From Rhodanobacter sp. OK091 (lineage in GTDB: Bacteria; Pseudomonadota; Gammaproteobacteria; Xanthomonadales; Rhodanobacteraceae), in the NCBI RefSeq assembly GCF_900142825.1, contig NZ_FRCH01000001.1, positions 1,860,001-1,924,000 of the forward strand: a stretch of 64,000 nucleotides of DNA, read 5' to 3'. The first letter of the stretch is position 1; each line of letters opens with the position of its first letter. Below the pieces are notes generated by a model. It searched no databases, was not told the DNA's origin, and saw only the letters and a program-made list of their open reading frames with translations. Both the position numbers and the translations under genes were made by a program. Below are positions 1-7,330 of the stretch, piece by piece.

Positions 1-2
1 AA

Positions 3-149
3 TTGCTCACCGCCAACCGCGGCATCGCCGCGCTGCAGGCGAAGCAGGTCGATCTTTCCGTTCAATTGATTCAGGCCCTCGGCGGCGGCTTCCAGCCGCA
101 GGCCGGGGTGCCGATGCCTTCCCCGTCTCCCCACTCTTCGCGTTCCTGA
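3..149 (+). CDS. Outer membrane efflux channel (NodT/OprM type), 3' end only
   Basis: Only the last 48 codons lie in the window, in frame from base 3 to the TGA at 147-149. The segment reads LLTANRGIAALQAKQVDLSV then an Ala/Gly/Pro-rich tail. This is how the C-terminal helix of NodT-family RND/MFS outer membrane factors usually ends. It is followed after nine bases by an EmrA-type adaptor and then an EmrB-type transporter, so it is most likely the TolC-like exit duct of the same tripartite exporter. The family call rests on a short tail plus context; the lipoprotein signal and coiled-coil domain are outside the window. Confidence 0.7.
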   Translation: MLTANRGIAALQAKQVDLSVQLIQALGGGFQPQAGVPMPSPSPHSSRS

Positions 150-158
150 GGCAGCCCC

Positions 159-1367
159 ATGTCCAGCCAGACCATTCCCGATCCGAGCGGCACCACGACC
201 GTGAGCACGCCGGTCGCCCCGCCACCCAAAAAGAACTCGCGCGGATTGATGCTGCGCGTACTCGCCATCGTCGTATTGCTCGCCGTCGTCGGCTGGGCGC
301 TTTGGTACTTCCTCGATGGCCGCTGGTACGAAGGTACCGACGATGCCTACGTCAACGGCAACGTGGTGCAGATCACGCCGCAGGTGCCAGGCACCGTGGT
401 CAGCATCGGTGCCGATGACGGCGACCTGGTGCACGCCGGCGACGTGCTGGTGCAGCTCGACCCCAGCGACGCCGATGTGGCGCTGGCCGAGGCGAAGGCG
501 AATCTAGCCAACACTGTGCGCAAGGTGCGCGGCCTGTATTCCAGCGTCAACGGCGCGCAGGCCGACGTGGCCGCACGCAAGACCGCCGTGGACAAGGCCC
601 GTGCCGATTACAACCGCCGCGTCGCGCTGGCCAAGTCCGGCGCGATCTCGGCCGAGGAACTGGCGCATGCCAGCGACGCATTGACCAGCGCCGAGAGCGG
701 CCTGATCGTCTCGCAGCAGACGTATGAGACCAGCAAGGTGCTGGTCGACGATACCGTGGTGGCTTCGCATCCGGACGTGCAGGTTGCGGCGGCGCGTCTG
801 CGTGCGGCGTTCCTCGACGATGCGCGCGCCACCCTGGTCGCGCCGGTGGACGGCTATGTGGCCAAACGTTCGGTACAGGTCGGTCAGCGCGTGCAGCCGG
901 GCGCTGCCTTGATGGCGGTGGTGCCGCTGCACGGCGTGTGGGTGGATGCGAACTTCAAGGAAACCCAGCTCACCGGGATGCGATTGGGCCAGCCGGTGGA
1001 GATCGAGTCCGATGTCTACGGCGGCAAAGTGAAATACAAGGGCAAGGTAGAGAGCCTCGGCGTCGGTACCGGCAGTGCGTTCTCGCTGCTGCCGGCGCAG
1101 AACGCCACCGGCAACTGGATCAAGATCGTGCAGCGCATCCCGGTGCGCATCGTGTTCGACGACCCGACCCAGCTGGACAAGCATCCGCTTCGCCTGGGCA
1201 TGTCGCTGACTGTCGATGTCAGCCTGCATGACCAGAGCGGCCAGACGCTGGCGCAGCAGTCGCCGACCCAGCCGGCCTTCAGCACCGACGTATACAAGCA
1301 GCAGCTGGCCAAGGCCGACGCGGCGATCATCCGCATCGTCCACGCCAACATGGCCAGCAGCAAATAA
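159..1367 (+). CDS. emrA: EmrA/HlyD-family membrane fusion protein of a multidrug exporter
   Basis: This 402-residue periplasmic adaptor joins the inner-membrane EmrB-type transporter to an outer membrane channel. The N terminus is Pro/Thr-rich and cytosolic, followed by one membrane anchor at about residues 31-53 (LMLRVLAIVVLLAVVGW). The first lipoyl/barrel-sandwich half follows (GTDDAYVNGNVVQITPQV, about 59-76), then an Ala-rich alpha-helical hairpin (about 110-215). The second lipoyl half (DARATLVAPVDGYVAKRSVQ) and a beta-barrel domain complete the protein. Length and order fit EmrA. The GAGG ahead of the ATG overlaps the stop of the upstream channel gene, so the three genes form a tight operon. 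The substrate cannot be told from sequence. Confidence 0.9.
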   Translation: MSSQTIPDPSGTTTVSTPVAPPPKKNSRGLMLRVLAIVVLLAVVGWALWYFLDGRWYEGTDDAYVNGNVVQITPQVPGTVVSIGADDGDLVHAGDVLVQLDPSDADVALAEAKANLANTVRKVRGLYSSVNGAQADVAARKTAVDKARADYNRRVALAKSGAISAEELAHASDALTSAESGLIVSQQTYETSKVLVDDTVVASHPDVQVAAARLRAAFLDDARATLVAPVDGYVAKRSVQVGQRVQPGAALMAVVPLHGVWVDANFKETQLTGMRLGQPVEIESDVYGGKVKYKGKVESLGVGTGSAFSLLPAQNATGNWIKIVQRIPVRIVFDDPTQLDKHPLRLGMSLTVDVSLHDQSGQTLAQQSPTQPAFSTDVYKQQLAKADAAIIRIVHANMASSK

Positions 1368-1385
1368 TCCCAACGACCGATACCG

Positions 1386-2915
1386 ATGACCGCCCAATTC
1401 CGCCCACCCAATCTGGCACTCAGCACGATCGGTCTGTCGCTGGCGACCTTCATGCAGGTGCTGGACACCACGATCGCCAACGTCTCGTTGCCGACGATCG
1501 CGGGCAACCTCGGCGTCAGCAGCAACCAGAGCACCTGGGTGATCACCTCGTTCGCGGTGAGCATGGCGATCTCGCTGCCGCTGACCGGCTTTCTGACCCG
1601 TCGCTTCGGTGAGGTGAAGCTGTTCGTCTGGTCTACCCTGCTGTTTGCGCTGACGTCGTTCCTGTGCGGCGTCTCGCAGAGCATGGGCATGCTGATCGTG
1701 TTCCGCGCGCTGCAGGGCGCGGTGGCCGGACCGATGTATCCGATCACGCAGAGCTTGCTGATCAGCATCTATCCGCCAGCCAAGCGCGGCATGGCGCTGG
1801 CACTGCTGGCGATGGTGACCGTGGTGGCGCCGATCGCCGGCCCGATCCTCGGCGGCCTGATTACCGACAATTACTCGTGGCCGTGGATCTTCTTCATCAA
1901 CGTGCCGATCGGCATCTTCGCCAGCATGGTGGTGGCGAACCAGCTGCGCGGTAAGGTCGAGAAGACCGAGCGCCCGAAGGTCGACTATGTCGGCCTGATC
2001 ACCTTGATCGTCGGCGTCGGCGCACTGCAGATCGTGCTGGACAAGGGCAATGACGAGGACTGGTTCAACTCCACCTTCATCATCGTCACCAGTGTCGTCT
2101 CGGCGATCGGCATCGCGATCTTCCTGATCTGGGAGCTGACCGACAAGGATCCGATCGTCAACCTGAAATTGTTCCGCCACCGCAACTTCACCGCCGGCAC
2201 GATCGCCCTGATCCTCGCCTACGCGGCGTTCTTCGCGATCGGCCTGCTGGTGCCGCTGTGGCTGCAGCGCAATCTCGGCTACACCTCGACCTGGGCCGGT
2301 TACGCCACCGCGCCGCTAGGCGTGATCCCGGTACTGCTGACCTTCTTCGTGGGCAAGTACGCCGCCCGATTCGACCTGCGTCTGCTGGCGTCGGTGGCGT
2401 TCGTGGTGATGGGACTGACCTGCTTCATGCGCGCGGACTTCTTCATCGGCATCGACTTCTACCACGTGGCGATGGTGCAGCTGATCCAGGGCCTGGGCGT
2501 GGCGCTGTTTTTCATGCCGATCCTGACCATTCTGCTTTCGGACCTGCAACAGAACGAAATTGCCGCCGGCTCCGGCCTGGCTACGTTCCTGCGCACGCTC
2601 GGCGGCAGCTTCTCCGCCTCCCTGACCACGTTGCTATGGGAACGTCGGGCAGTGAGCCATCACGAACAACTGGCCGAACACATCACCGCCTACAGCTCGA
2701 CTTCGCAGACGGCGATCAGCCAGATCGGCCAGGGCAACCCGCAGGCCGGCGCCAGCGTGATCAACGACATGATCACCCAGCAGGGCTACCAGATCTCGTT
2801 CAACGAGGTGTTCCACGCGCTGGGCTGGGTGTTCATCGGACTGGTGTTCGTGATCTGGCTGGCCCGGCCGCCATTCAGCGCGAAAGCCGGCCCGGCCGCC
2901 GGCGGCGGACATTGA
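1386..2915 (+). CDS. emrB: DHA2-family (EmrB/QacA) MFS drug:proton antiporter
   Basis: A 509-residue inner-membrane transporter with 14 predicted hydrophobic segments. It starts with the family signature (LSLATFMQVLDTTIANVSLP) and has the loop 2-3 motif GFLTRRFGEVKLF. The AGPILGGLITDNYSWPWIFFINVP stretch is split here only for description: it begins at about residue 155 and holds the antiporter motif C (GPxLGG) and the DHA2 WRWxFxxNxP-like motif. The C-terminal half has a long periplasmic loop (about 415-465) before the last helix, typical of EmrB. It lies 18 bases after emrA and is the last gene of the operon. It is predicted to expel hydrophobic toxicants through the adaptor and outer membrane channel encoded upstream. 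Confidence 0.92.
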   Translation: MTAQFRPPNLALSTIGLSLATFMQVLDTTIANVSLPTIAGNLGVSSNQSTWVITSFAVSMAISLPLTGFLTRRFGEVKLFVWSTLLFALTSFLCGVSQSMGMLIVFRALQGAVAGPMYPITQSLLISIYPPAKRGMALALLAMVTVVAPIAGPILGGLITDNYSWPWIFFINVPIGIFASMVVANQLRGKVEKTERPKVDYVGLITLIVGVGALQIVLDKGNDEDWFNSTFIIVTSVVSAIGIAIFLIWELTDKDPIVNLKLFRHRNFTAGTIALILAYAAFFAIGLLVPLWLQRNLGYTSTWAGYATAPLGVIPVLLTFFVGKYAARFDLRLLASVAFVVMGLTCFMRADFFIGIDFYHVAMVQLIQGLGVALFFMPILTILLSDLQQNEIAAGSGLATFLRTLGGSFSASLTTLLWERRAVSHHEQLAEHITAYSSTSQTAISQIGQGNPQAGASVINDMITQQGYQISFNEVFHALGWVFIGLVFVIWLARPPFSAKAGPAAGGGH

Positions 2916-2936
2916 CGCCGCCGCCGCAATCGCAAT

Positions 2937-3464
2937 CTAGGGATTGAAGGCCACGCCCACCAGAGCCATGGTTTCGCCGCGGTTGGGGTGGTGCAGATTG
3001 CCGTTGGAAATGTGCCGGACCTGCAGGCTGAAGCGCCGCCCCTGCCAGCCCAGCGTGCTGACGAATTCGTAAGGCGTGCTCAATGCCTGCGTGCGGCCGG
3101 TATGCAAGGCTGGCTGGAAGCTGAGAAACAGCGGTCGATACCAGTCGCCGGCATCGCCATAGTGGAGACGCGCCCCACCTGCGACCAGCCAGATCTGGTC
3201 GCGCGTGGTGTAACGGCCGCCATCGAAACGGGCGATGTTGCGGCCATCGAGCCAGCCCAATGAAACGTCCGGAGACCAGCTGAAGCGGGTATCGCCGAGG
3301 CGGTGTTCGTCGAACACGCCTTCGGCAAACACGGTATTCGCCGCATAGCTGTCCATGTAAGTCCGGCCGCCCTGGATTTCCAGACGAGCGGCGGCGGCGG
3401 GAAAGGCGAGCGCGACAAGGGGTAACGCGAGCAGAACGAGGGACGCACGGGAAGGCAAACGCAT
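2937..3464 (-). CDS. PagL-like lipid A 3-O-deacylase (outer membrane)
   Basis: A 175-residue protein with a cleavable signal peptide (about 1-26, ending AAAA-R) and a short beta-rich body. Near the C terminus is the PagL catalytic pattern: His151-x-Ser153 in VRHISNGN, then Glu164 in NRGE. The spacing is close to the His-x-Ser...Glu triad described for Pseudomonas PagL. The family removes the 3-linked acyl chain from lipid A at the outer membrane, which moderates endotoxicity. The length fits an eight-stranded barrel. The gene is convergent with emrB, with 21 bases between stops. Family assignment rests on the triad motif and architecture; overall identity cannot be judged here. Confidence 0.72.
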   Translation of the reverse strand: MRLPSRASLVLLALPLVALAFPAAAARLEIQGGRTYMDSYAANTVFAEGVFDEHRLGDTRFSWSPDVSLGWLDGRNIARFDGGRYTTRDQIWLVAGGARLHYGDAGDWYRPLFLSFQPALHTGRTQALSTPYEFVSTLGWQGRRFSLQVRHISNGNLHHPNRGETMALVGVAFNP

Positions 3465-3596
3465 GGAGAGACCTATAAGAGATAGGGAGCGGTTGGTTTG
3501 TGTACCCCATAGTTTACTAAACGATGTCGCGCACAGGTGAAGCCCGCCGATCGTGTGGCGGAAACACTATGTTTCTTCGGCATGCGCGTAGCCTGC

Positions 3597-3622
3597 AAAA
3601 ATCCCCGCGGTATCTGCCGGGG
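3597..3622 (-). terminator. Rho-independent terminator after the M16 peptidase operon
   Basis: On the minus strand CCCCG and CGGGG (five G-C pairs) enclose a 10-base loop and are followed by ATTTTT. It lies about 30 bases beyond the stop of the downstream M16 gene. The stem is short but the T-run is present. Confidence 0.6.
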
Positions 3623-3652
3623 CTATTCCCTCGGAACGGTGAAGCTGCCGGT

Positions 3653-5158
3653 TTAGCGAGCGATGATTTTCGACGCGGCAGCCGCTGGTTGCAGACTGGT
3701 GCTGTCCAGATCGAGCGCGCTCGATTCCAGCAGCACTGCATGGGGATGCGCCTGGTGTATCGCCGCGCCGAACTGCGCGGCATCACCGACCACCACGACC
3801 TTGCTGCCATCGGCATCCAGATGTTTTGCCGCGTACTTTTCGATCTGCTTCGGCGTGACTGCTTGCACTTGCTCGATGTATTTGCCGATCTGCTCCAGCT
3901 TGACGCCATGGATGGCCAGCTCGCCGACCTGCTCGGCGAGGCCGGCGGTGGTTTCCAGACTGTTGCCATAGCTACCGATCAAGGTCGCCTTGCGCGCCGC
4001 CAGTTCGTCCGCGGAAACGCGTGCGCTGCCGAGCTGCTTGAACTCGCCCAGCACCAGCTCCACCACTTGCGGCGCCGAGGGGTTCTTGGTCTGCGCGGCG
4101 GCCAGCCACATCCCGGCATCGCCCAGTGCCTGCAGCCGGCTGCTGGCGCCATAGGACAGCCCGCGCTTGATGCGGATCTCTTCGTTGAGGCGCGCGGAAT
4201 ACGAACCGCCGAGCACCGCGTTGGCAACGATGCCGACGTAGTAGTCGGCATCGTTGCGCGGCGGCGCCGCATGCGCGACGACCACGCCAGCCTGGCCGGC
4301 GCCATGCTGATCGATCAGCAGGATCGCCGGCACGTGGCTGGCAGCCATGCCCACCGGCCGCGGCGGCAGTGGCGCAGCCGGTTTCCGCCAGTCGCCGAAA
4401 CTGTTCTGCGCCAGCTGCTGCGCCTGCTCCGGCGTGACATCGCCGGTCAGGATCAGGATCGCGTTGTCCGGCCGGTACAGTGCGTCATGCAGATGCTGCA
4501 CGTCATTGCGGCGGATCCGCGCGATCGACGCCGGCGTGCCGCTGCGCGAATGGCCATAGGCGCCGTCGCCGAACACGCTGCGACCAACCGCAAGCGAGGC
4601 CAGTGCGGTCGGCCGGCTCAGCGACAAGCGCAGATCGTCGATCGCCTGTGCCTGGGCCCGCTTCAGCTCGGCCGCACTGAAGTCCGGCTGGCGCGCCACC
4701 TCGGCGAGCAGGCCCAGTGCCTGCGGCAATTTCGGCGTGGTCACGGTGACGCCCACCGCGCTTTGATCCCAGCCGGCGGCGGCGCTCAAGGACCCGCCCA
4801 ACGCTTCGACGGCGGCGGCGATCTGCGGCGCGGTCTTGCCGGCGGCACCTTTGCTCAGCAGGTTCGCGGTGAGGTCGGCCAGGCCGGCCAGCTGTGGCGG
4901 ATCCATCTCGCCGCCGCCATGCAACACCAGCTGGGCGGTGACCAGCGGCAAGCCGGCGCGGCGCACGCTGATCACTTGCAGGCCGTTCGCCAGCGTCTGT
5001 GTGGATGGCGTGGGCACGCTCAGTTTCGGCGCCGGGCCGGGAGCCGGCGGCGTGGCAGGGAAATCAGCGGCGGAAGCCATCGCGGTCGACGCGCCAACGG
5101 CGGTCATCAGCATGGCCATAAAGACGGCCAGACGAATTACTTTCACGTGACGGCTCAT
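3653..5158 (-). CDS. M16 family peptidase-like protein, non-catalytic partner subunit
   Basis: A 501-residue exported protein: the N-terminal hydrophobic segment ends at MASA-ADF (about residue 30), then a Pro-rich linker and two M16-type halves. Where a catalytic M16 member has HxxEH, this one reads GLADLTANLLSKGA, so the zinc ligands are absent. The second half keeps typical features (HDALYRPDNAILILTGDVT, then IRIKRGLSYGA). In related pairs (mitochondrial processing peptidase-like and bacterial alpha/beta M16B dimers) the inactive subunit shapes the substrate chamber. Its ATG overlaps the stop of the catalytic gene by four bases (ATGA), so the two are translationally coupled. Periplasmic location is inferred from the signal peptide. 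Confidence 0.87.
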   Translation of the reverse strand: MSRHVKVIRLAVFMAMLMTAVGASTAMASAADFPATPPAPGPAPKLSVPTPSTQTLANGLQVISVRRAGLPLVTAQLVLHGGGEMDPPQLAGLADLTANLLSKGAAGKTAPQIAAAVEALGGSLSAAAGWDQSAVGVTVTTPKLPQALGLLAEVARQPDFSAAELKRAQAQAIDDLRLSLSRPTALASLAVGRSVFGDGAYGHSRSGTPASIARIRRNDVQHLHDALYRPDNAILILTGDVTPEQAQQLAQNSFGDWRKPAAPLPPRPVGMAASHVPAILLIDQHGAGQAGVVVAHAAPPRNDADYYVGIVANAVLGGSYSARLNEEIRIKRGLSYGASSRLQALGDAGMWLAAAQTKNPSAPQVVELVLGEFKQLGSARVSADELAARKATLIGSYGNSLETTAGLAEQVGELAIHGVKLEQIGKYIEQVQAVTPKQIEKYAAKHLDADGSKVVVVGDAAQFGAAIHQAHPHAVLLESSALDLDSTSLQPAAAASKIIAR

Positions 5159-6543
5159 TTCGCTGCTCCCTTGCCTGCGGCCGATGCGGACGTGGCGGCC
5201 TGTGGCAGATAATCGATGGTGACGCTGTGCGCACCGATGACGTACTTCTGCAGTACCCGATGGACGTCGTTCTCGCTGACGTTCTGCAGCGCGGCCAGAT
5301 CGGTGTTGACGTGTTCCGGATTGCCGTCGATCAGACTCGCCTGGCCCAGCGCGAACGCGATGCCCTGCGCAGTCTGGCGTTGTTTCAGCTCGCTGGTCAG
5401 CAGCTGGGTTTTCACCTTGTCGAGTTCGGTGGCCGGTATCGGCTGGGTCGCCAGCCAGATGATCTCCTCGTGCAGCAGTTTCTCTGCGGCAGCCGGCGCG
5501 TGACCGCTGGCGAGGATCGCGTAGGCGATGAACAGACCCGGGCCGACCCGGCCGTCGGCGTCGGCGCCGACTTGCTGGGCGACCTGATGGCGATACACCA
5601 GCGACTGGTACAACCGCGACGAATCGCCTTGCGACAGCAGCGCGGCGGCGACCTGCAGCGGAATGCTGTCGGCACTGTCGGCGGCGGGCGGGATCAACCA
5701 GGTGATCGCCACCGCGGGCAAGGGCGCCGTCTCGCTGGTGACGGTGTAGCGCATATCCCTCTTGCGCACCGGCTCTTGCGCGGCGACCTGCGGCACCGCC
5801 GTGGCCGGTTTCGGAATCCAGCCAAAGTACTGATCGACCCAGGCGTCGAGCTGCTTCGGATCGAAATCACCGGAGACGATCAAGGTGGCGTTGTCCGGCC
5901 GGTAAAAGGTGTTGTGGAAATCGATCACGTTCTGCAGCGAAGCCGCTTCCAGATCCTCGATGCTGCCGATGGTCGGCCGCTGGTATGGATGCACCGTGTA
6001 CGAGTGTGGATCGATGGCGTTGAACAGCTTGCCGTATGGATTGGCCAGTACGCTCTGGCGGTACTCCTCCTCCACCACCGCGCGCTCGGACTTGAAATTC
6101 TTCTCGTCCACGTTGAGGTTGGACAGCCGTTCGGCCTCGGCCCACAGCAAGGTCTGCAGGTAGTTGCTGGGCACGATCTCGAAGTAGTTGGTGACGTCGT
6201 CCCCGGTAGACGCGTTGTTGGAACCGCCGACGTCTTCGGTCAGCCGGTCGAACTGCTCGGCGTGCATGTGTTTCGTGCTTTTGAACATCAGATGCTCGAA
6301 CAGATGCGCGAAGCCGGAGCGACCCTGCGGATCGTCCTTGGAACCGACGTGGTACCACATCTGCACCGACACCGTCGGGCTGTCGTGATTCTCCACACTC
6401 AACACCTGCAAGCCGTTCGGCAAGGTGCGCTGGTGGTACTGGATCGACGGAATGCTCAGTTCGGCCGCAGCCAGCGGCGGCGACAACGCCGTCACGGCGA
6501 ACAAGGCGAGTGAAGCCAGCAAGGCGGTCGGACGCAGACGCAT
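5155..6543 (-). CDS. M16 family zinc metallopeptidase, catalytic subunit
   Basis: A 462-residue exported peptidase. The signal peptide (LLASLALFAVTALSPPLAAA) is followed by the M16 fold. The inverted zinc motif HLFEH gives His80, Glu83 and His84, with a distal glutamate at about 160 in ERAVVEEEY, 76 residues further on as expected. The R/Y pair region of the C-terminal half (LVYRHQVAQQVGADADG) is present. I chose the ATG at 6543, not 6549: GAAGGG abuts the upstream ATG directly but is six bases before this one. First gene of a two-gene operon with the inactive M16 partner. Likely degrades peptides in the periplasm; the natural substrate is unknown. Confidence 0.9.
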   Translation of the reverse strand: MRLRPTALLASLALFAVTALSPPLAAAELSIPSIQYHQRTLPNGLQVLSVENHDSPTVSVQMWYHVGSKDDPQGRSGFAHLFEHLMFKSTKHMHAEQFDRLTEDVGGSNNASTGDDVTNYFEIVPSNYLQTLLWAEAERLSNLNVDEKNFKSERAVVEEEYRQSVLANPYGKLFNAIDPHSYTVHPYQRPTIGSIEDLEAASLQNVIDFHNTFYRPDNATLIVSGDFDPKQLDAWVDQYFGWIPKPATAVPQVAAQEPVRKRDMRYTVTSETAPLPAVAITWLIPPAADSADSIPLQVAAALLSQGDSSRLYQSLVYRHQVAQQVGADADGRVGPGLFIAYAILASGHAPAAAEKLLHEEIIWLATQPIPATELDKVKTQLLTSELKQRQTAQGIAFALGQASLIDGNPEHVNTDLAALQNVSENDVHRVLQKYVIGAHSVTIDYLPQAATSASAAGKGAAK

Positions 6544-6644
6544 GGTCATCCCTTCAATCCTTCAGGTGAAAGGCCAACCATAGCAAGTCGACGAAAGCGC
6601 TGGCGCGTGGCTTCCGGGCCACCGTGTGGGTTTTGGCTCCGCCC

Positions 6645-6699
6645 TTGACGGGCCATTTAATCCGGGTAGAATTCGCTCATTATTTCATCCGGGTAAAAT
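6645..6699 (+). promoter_or_regulatory. Sigma-70-type promoter with two direct repeats, upstream of the DUF2239 gene
   Basis: TTGACG (6645-6650) and TAGAAT (6667-6672), 16 bases apart, make a good vegetative promoter. The -10 lies inside ATCCGGGTAGAAT (6660-6672). A near copy, ATCCGGGTAAAAT (6687-6699), sits 27 bases downstream and ends three bases before the GTG start. Two copies over the -10 and the start region would suit a repressor. The cognate regulator is not evident in the window. Confidence 0.6.
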
Positions 6700-6702
6700 A
6701 AA

Positions 6703-7296
6703 GTGAGCCAGTCCAACCCACCTAACTGCAGCGCGTTCGACCACCAGCGCCTGATTGCCAGCGGCCCATTGGTCGAGGTGGTGCGCGCAACCAAGCAGGC
6801 GCTGGATGCGGGAGCGCACGGGCCGTTGCTGATTTTCGACGATCAAAGCAGTCGCCAGATAGAGATCGATTTTCGCGGCACGATCGCGCAAGTGCTGGCG
6901 CGATTGCCGCAGGGCGAAGCCGCGCCGGAGCCTGCCGCACGCGGCCCCGGCCGACCGAAGCTGGGGGTGACGCCGCGCGAGGTGACCTTGTTGCCCCGAC
7001 ATTGGGACTGGTTGTCCAGCCAGCCCGGCGGCGCTTCGGCGGTGTTGCGGCGGCTGGTCGAACAGTCCATGCGCAATCATGGTGCGAAGGATCGCGCACG
7101 GCTTGCGCAGGAGTCGGTCGATCGTTTCATGCTCGCGATGACCGGTGACCTCAGCCAGCACGAAGAAGCGTCGCGCGCGTTCTACCGGCATGAGCGCGAG
7201 CGTTTCATCGCGCTGACCGAACCGTGGCCGCGCGACGTGCGCGATCATCTGCGCCGGTTGGCCGCCACAGCCTGGGACGACATGGCGGCCAGCTGA
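6703..7296 (+). CDS. DUF2239 family protein, function unknown
   Basis: A 197-residue soluble protein with no signal peptide. It matches the DUF2239 layout: an N-terminal half with LLIFDDQSSRQIEIDFRGT, a Pro/Gly-rich hinge with RGPGRPKLGVTPREVTLLPR, and a helical C-terminal half (HWDWLSSQPGGASAVLRRLVEQ, read as two shorter pieces). The hinge GRPKLGV resembles an AT-hook-like basic patch, and the HWDWL segment is typical of this family, whose role is not known. It starts with GTG at 6703; no good Shine-Dalgarno is visible, and the -10 at 6667-6672 implies a leader of only about 25 bases. It is convergent with the RND permease gene, with 34 bases between. Confidence 0.8.
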   Translation: MSQSNPPNCSAFDHQRLIASGPLVEVVRATKQALDAGAHGPLLIFDDQSSRQIEIDFRGTIAQVLARLPQGEAAPEPAARGPGRPKLGVTPREVTLLPRHWDWLSSQPGGASAVLRRLVEQSMRNHGAKDRARLAQESVDRFMLAMTGDLSQHEEASRAFYRHERERFIALTEPWPRDVRDHLRRLAATAWDDMAAS

Positions 7297-7330
7297 TCGC
7301 TCTCGCCGACACTCGCACCACGCGGGCAGA

